DNA of 15,528 bases from CAZQCI01 sp964592255. Its GTDB lineage: Bacteria > UBA10199 > SBBF01. Under the pieces are notes generated by a model. That model made no database searches and was not told the origin of the DNA. It saw only the letters and a list, made by a program, of their open reading frames with translations. Numbering within the stretch: position 1 is the first letter of the stretch; every line of letters begins with the position of its first letter. Both the position numbers and the translations under genes were made by a program. The stretch is from positions 1-15,528 of the forward strand of contig CAZQCI010000045.1 of the NCBI GenBank assembly GCA_964592255.1, given 5' to 3'. This document shows, one piece after another, positions 12,941-15,528 of this stretch.

Positions 12941-15396
12941 GTCCTATTGCCTTTATTGGTAGTCACATCTTGTCGCTTTGCTTCCCTGTTGCTCTCTATA
13001 GCGGTTTAATTTATCCCATTGGTTTTGCTCGCGGTGACAATCGTTTAATTCGTTCCGCACAAAAGGCAGCTTTTTTTACTTGTTTTCTTTTAACCTTAGC
13101 CGTTGTTTTTCTTATCTCTGCTTTTTTCAAAAATGATTTCAGTATTTTATATGTAAATAATTATTCGAGCCGAGCTCTTCCTTTATTTTTCAAATTTACA
13201 GGGCTGTGGGCTGGTTTGGATGGTTCCATTCTTTTTTGGGTTTGGTTGGTGTCTATTTATGCCGTCATTGTTCTTTGGCAAAACCGCAACAAAAATCCTG
13301 ATTGGGCTCCTGTCATGAACTCTGTCTTGATGGGGATTATTCTTTTCTTCCTGATCATGATTTTGTTTGCCAATAACCCCTTTACACCTAATCCATCCCC
13401 CTCCAACGATGGACGAGGTCTTAATCCGTTGCTCCAGAACATTGCCATGGTGATTCATCCTCCGTCTTTATATTTAGGCTATACGGGTTTTGCCGTGCCG
13501 TTTGCTTTTGTTATAGCCGCCTTGGTGACACGTCGGCTGGACTATGCCTGGATTGAAACCTCCCGTCGGTGGACTTTAGTGGCTTGGTTTTTTTTAAGCT
13601 TAGGTAATATTCTTGGTGCGGCTTGGGCTTATGTCGAATTGGGCTGGGGCGGTTTTTGGGCCTGGGATCCAGTTGAGAATGCTGCCATTATGCCGTGGTT
13701 TACGGCTACGGCTTATCTGCATTCCGTGATGATTCAACAAAAAAGAGGTATGCTGGCTGTATGGAATGTGACGTTAATCATCATCACTTTTATTCTTACG
13801 ATTTTTGGAACCTTTTTGACGCGCAGTGGGGTGGTTCAATCGGTTCATGCTTTTTCGGACTCTAAACTTGGACCTTTCTTTCTCGTATTCTTAGCTCTCG
13901 TGGCCTGTGTGGCGCTCTACTTTGTATTGACTCGCCTGCCTCATCTTAAAAGTGTCAATCAATTACAATCGTATTGGTCTAAGGAAAGCGCCTTTGTTCT
14001 TAACAACATTGTCCTCCTGGTTTGTAGTGTGGCTATTTTGTGGGGAACTCTTTTTCCTACTTTATCGGAAGCCTTAACGGGACAACGCATTACAGTGGGG
14101 CCTCCTTTTTTTAATAAGATCATGGCGCCACTTGCAGTACTCCTGTTGGCACTCATGGGCGTGGGCCCCATGATTGCATGGAAAAAATCATCTTGGAAAA
14201 ATATTCAGTGGAATCTTTTAGGGCCTTTTTTGGTGGGGGCTGTGGTTTCAGCTGTAGTTTATTTTTTAGGGTTTACCCATTGGTATGTTGTGACCTCCTC
14301 GGGTTTGATGATGTTTGTGTTGGGTACCATTGTCATCGAGTTTTATCGTGGTCTGCGTGTAGTGAGGGTGCAGAAAAAACTTCCTTTCACGTTAGCTTTT
14401 ACCGACTTGATTAAAAATAATAACCGTCGTTACGGTGGTTACTTGATTCATGTGGGGGTGTTGTTTGTTTTTTTAGCCATTGCGGGAACTGTTTTTAAAA
14501 CGGAAGTTGATTTTTCCCTTAATCCTGGCCAAACCTATACTTATAAAGATTACCGTATTCATTATTTGAATCCCATTGTGGCAGAATCGGAGCATAAAGA
14601 CGATTTTCTGGCCGTGGTTGATTTATATCAGGGGCAAGAAAAGATCGCCACCCTCAAACCTGCTAAATATTTTTATAAAAAAAGTAACCAACCCACAACA
14701 GAAGTTGATATGTATCATGCTCCGTTTAAAGATTTTTATCTTATTATCGGAGGTTTTGACCCCGATTCAGGACAAGCTGATTTCCGGTTAACGCTTAATC
14801 CTCTCATCAGTTTTTTATGGCTGGGGGGCTTTGTGATCCTGATCGGGATTATTATTGTGATTCTGCCTCGTGGATTTAAAGTTAAACCCAGTGTGGCCAG
14901 TTTGATTCTTTTGTTTCTTTTTTGTGGGACTAATCTTCATGCCGAACCTTTTCAGCATCAAGATACAGATGAGAAGCCTTATGCCAATCAAGCCTTAGAT
15001 CCAACTGTTGCTCATCAAAAATCAATTGCCGAAAAATTAAACTGCATGTGTGGTGATTGTGTGCGGACTGATTTAAAAGTTTGTACTTGTAGTTACGCCA
15101 AGGATGAGCGCGCTAAAATAGCAGCGATGATTAACCAAGGGAAAACGGATCAAGACATTATAGCGGCTTTTGTAGCGCAATATGGTTTAGGAGCTTTGGT
15201 GGAACCACCGTATCAAGGCTTTTTTAAAACGGGTTATTGGATGCCTTTTGTATTTTTATTTTTTGCTTTTGGACTTGGAGCTTTTTTAATCCAAAAATGG
15301 CGCCGTCGACCCGTGGCGTCTACTCCGGAGTTGCCCACTTCCGATGATTCTTATCGTCGTCAATTGATTAAAGAATTGGAGCGCCTCGATGATTGA
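12937..15396 (+). CDS. ccmF: Fused cytochrome c haem lyase CcmF-CcmH
   Basis: Residues 1 to about 646 are CcmF, a multi-helix membrane protein that attaches haem to apocytochrome c. The haem-handling WWD motif is W237-GGF-W241-A-W243-D244-PVEN. Histidines H174 (in HPPSLYLGY), H262, H304 and H505 match the four conserved CcmF histidines of E. coli (173, 261, 303, 491). Residues about 651-669 form a second hydrophobic stretch ending in LHA, like a signal peptide. A CcmH-like thioredox domain follows, with C703-M-C705-G-D-C708 and C716-T-C718, then a final membrane helix (about 770-788) and a basic tail. Normal CcmF is about 650 residues, so the extra 170 are the fused CcmH, which reduces and presents the apocytochrome CxxCH. 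It overlaps ccmE by 4 bases and the next gene by 8. Confidence 0.93.
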   Translation: MSPIAFIGSHILSLCFPVALYSGLIYPIGFARGDNRLIRSAQKAAFFTCFLLTLAVVFLISAFFKNDFSILYVNNYSSRALPLFFKFTGLWAGLDGSILFWVWLVSIYAVIVLWQNRNKNPDWAPVMNSVLMGIILFFLIMILFANNPFTPNPSPSNDGRGLNPLLQNIAMVIHPPSLYLGYTGFAVPFAFVIAALVTRRLDYAWIETSRRWTLVAWFFLSLGNILGAAWAYVELGWGGFWAWDPVENAAIMPWFTATAYLHSVMIQQKRGMLAVWNVTLIIITFILTIFGTFLTRSGVVQSVHAFSDSKLGPFFLVFLALVACVALYFVLTRLPHLKSVNQLQSYWSKESAFVLNNIVLLVCSVAILWGTLFPTLSEALTGQRITVGPPFFNKIMAPLAVLLLALMGVGPMIAWKKSSWKNIQWNLLGPFLVGAVVSAVVYFLGFTHWYVVTSSGLMMFVLGTIVIEFYRGLRVVRVQKKLPFTLAFTDLIKNNNRRYGGYLIHVGVLFVFLAIAGTVFKTEVDFSLNPGQTYTYKDYRIHYLNPIVAESEHKDDFLAVVDLYQGQEKIATLKPAKYFYKKSNQPTTEVDMYHAPFKDFYLIIGGFDPDSGQADFRLTLNPLISFLWLGGFVILIGIIIVILPRGFKVKPSVASLILLFLFCGTNLHAEPFQHQDTDEKPYANQALDPTVAHQKSIAEKLNCMCGDCVRTDLKVCTCSYAKDERAKIAAMINQGKTDQDIIAAFVAQYGLGALVEPPYQGFFKTGYWMPFVFLFFAFGLGAFLIQKWRRRPVASTPELPTSDDSYRRQLIKELERLDD

Positions 15397-15528
15397 ATTA
15401 TTTTTTATTGTCTCGCTTTTTGCCTTTATTGTTTTAGGGATTGCGGCTCCGTTCTTGACTGTTCCTAGTCAGGAGTCTGCAAAGCCCAATTGGAGTGTTC
15501 AAGATTTGTATCTGCGTAAAGAAAGTGT
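15389..15528 (+). CDS. Start of a CcmI-like membrane protein (cut by window end)
   Basis: ATG at 15389 overlaps the end of ccmF-ccmH by 8 bases and has GGAG seven bases upstream (15378-15381). The 46 residues visible begin with one membrane helix (IELFFIVSLFAFIVLGIA) followed by a periplasmic or cytoplasmic piece that ends DLYLRKES. A short anchor followed by a (D)LxxRKE segment is typical of CcmI-like or small coiled proteins that follow ccmF/ccmH in deltaproteobacterial ccm operons. In CcmI this region starts the domain that chaperones the apocytochrome. The assignment is from context and the short segment only. Confidence 0.5.
   Translation, partial: MIELFFIVSLFAFIVLGIAAPFLTVPSQESAKPNWSVQDLYLRKES

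Overview
The window carries nine protein-coding loci, two of them cut by the window edges, in moderately AT-rich DNA. Gene content points to a Gram-negative bacterium of the broad Deltaproteobacteria/Bdellovibrionota type: a CcmE with a Cys-xxx-Tyr haem site, a CcmF-CcmH fusion, a signal-peptide lipoprotein, a very large Calx-beta surface protein with a Gly-Gly-Cys-Ser C-terminal sorting tail, and a bufferin operon. The lineage is inferred from gene content only. Four genes end in TGA (the giant protein, ccmE, ccmF-ccmH) or use ordinary stops, so the standard bacterial code applies.

Layout. 1-186: 3' end of greA. 302-706: an orphan gene with a strong ribosome binding site. 709-1458 (minus): a lipoprotein gene split by one in-frame TGA. 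1459-1902: a long AT-rich intergenic region with promoter-like sequences on both strands and a very clear rho-independent terminator preceded by a small GAAA-capped hairpin. This may be a small RNA or an attenuated leader in front of the giant gene. 1903-9876: a 2657-residue secreted protein made of an Asp-box N-terminal domain, fifteen Calx-beta-like repeats in the order 4A-3B-4A-4B, a Gly/Thr linker, a PKD-like domain, an FG-GAP-like propeller and a Cys-containing membrane tail. 9873-10292: a two-helix membrane protein translationally coupled to it.

10273-12214 (minus): a three-gene bufferin operon. bufA encodes an exported Cys-rich precursor peptide, bufB the MNIO/DUF692 maturase and bufC the DUF2063 partner. 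This is a RiPP metallophore system, thought to sequester copper or other metals in the periplasm. The bufB-bufC junction is odd. A palindromic repeat encodes the last part of BufB, and the conserved start of BufC is readable upstream of any normal start codon. 12348-12503 is a REP/MITE-like palindromic repeat that shares an 11-base core with the bufB hairpin, so the same repeat family appears to have landed twice in this neighbourhood.

12551-15528: cytochrome c maturation genes ccmE, ccmF-ccmH (fused) and the start of a CcmI-like membrane protein. They are chained by 4- and 8-base overlaps and clearly form one operon that continues past the window.
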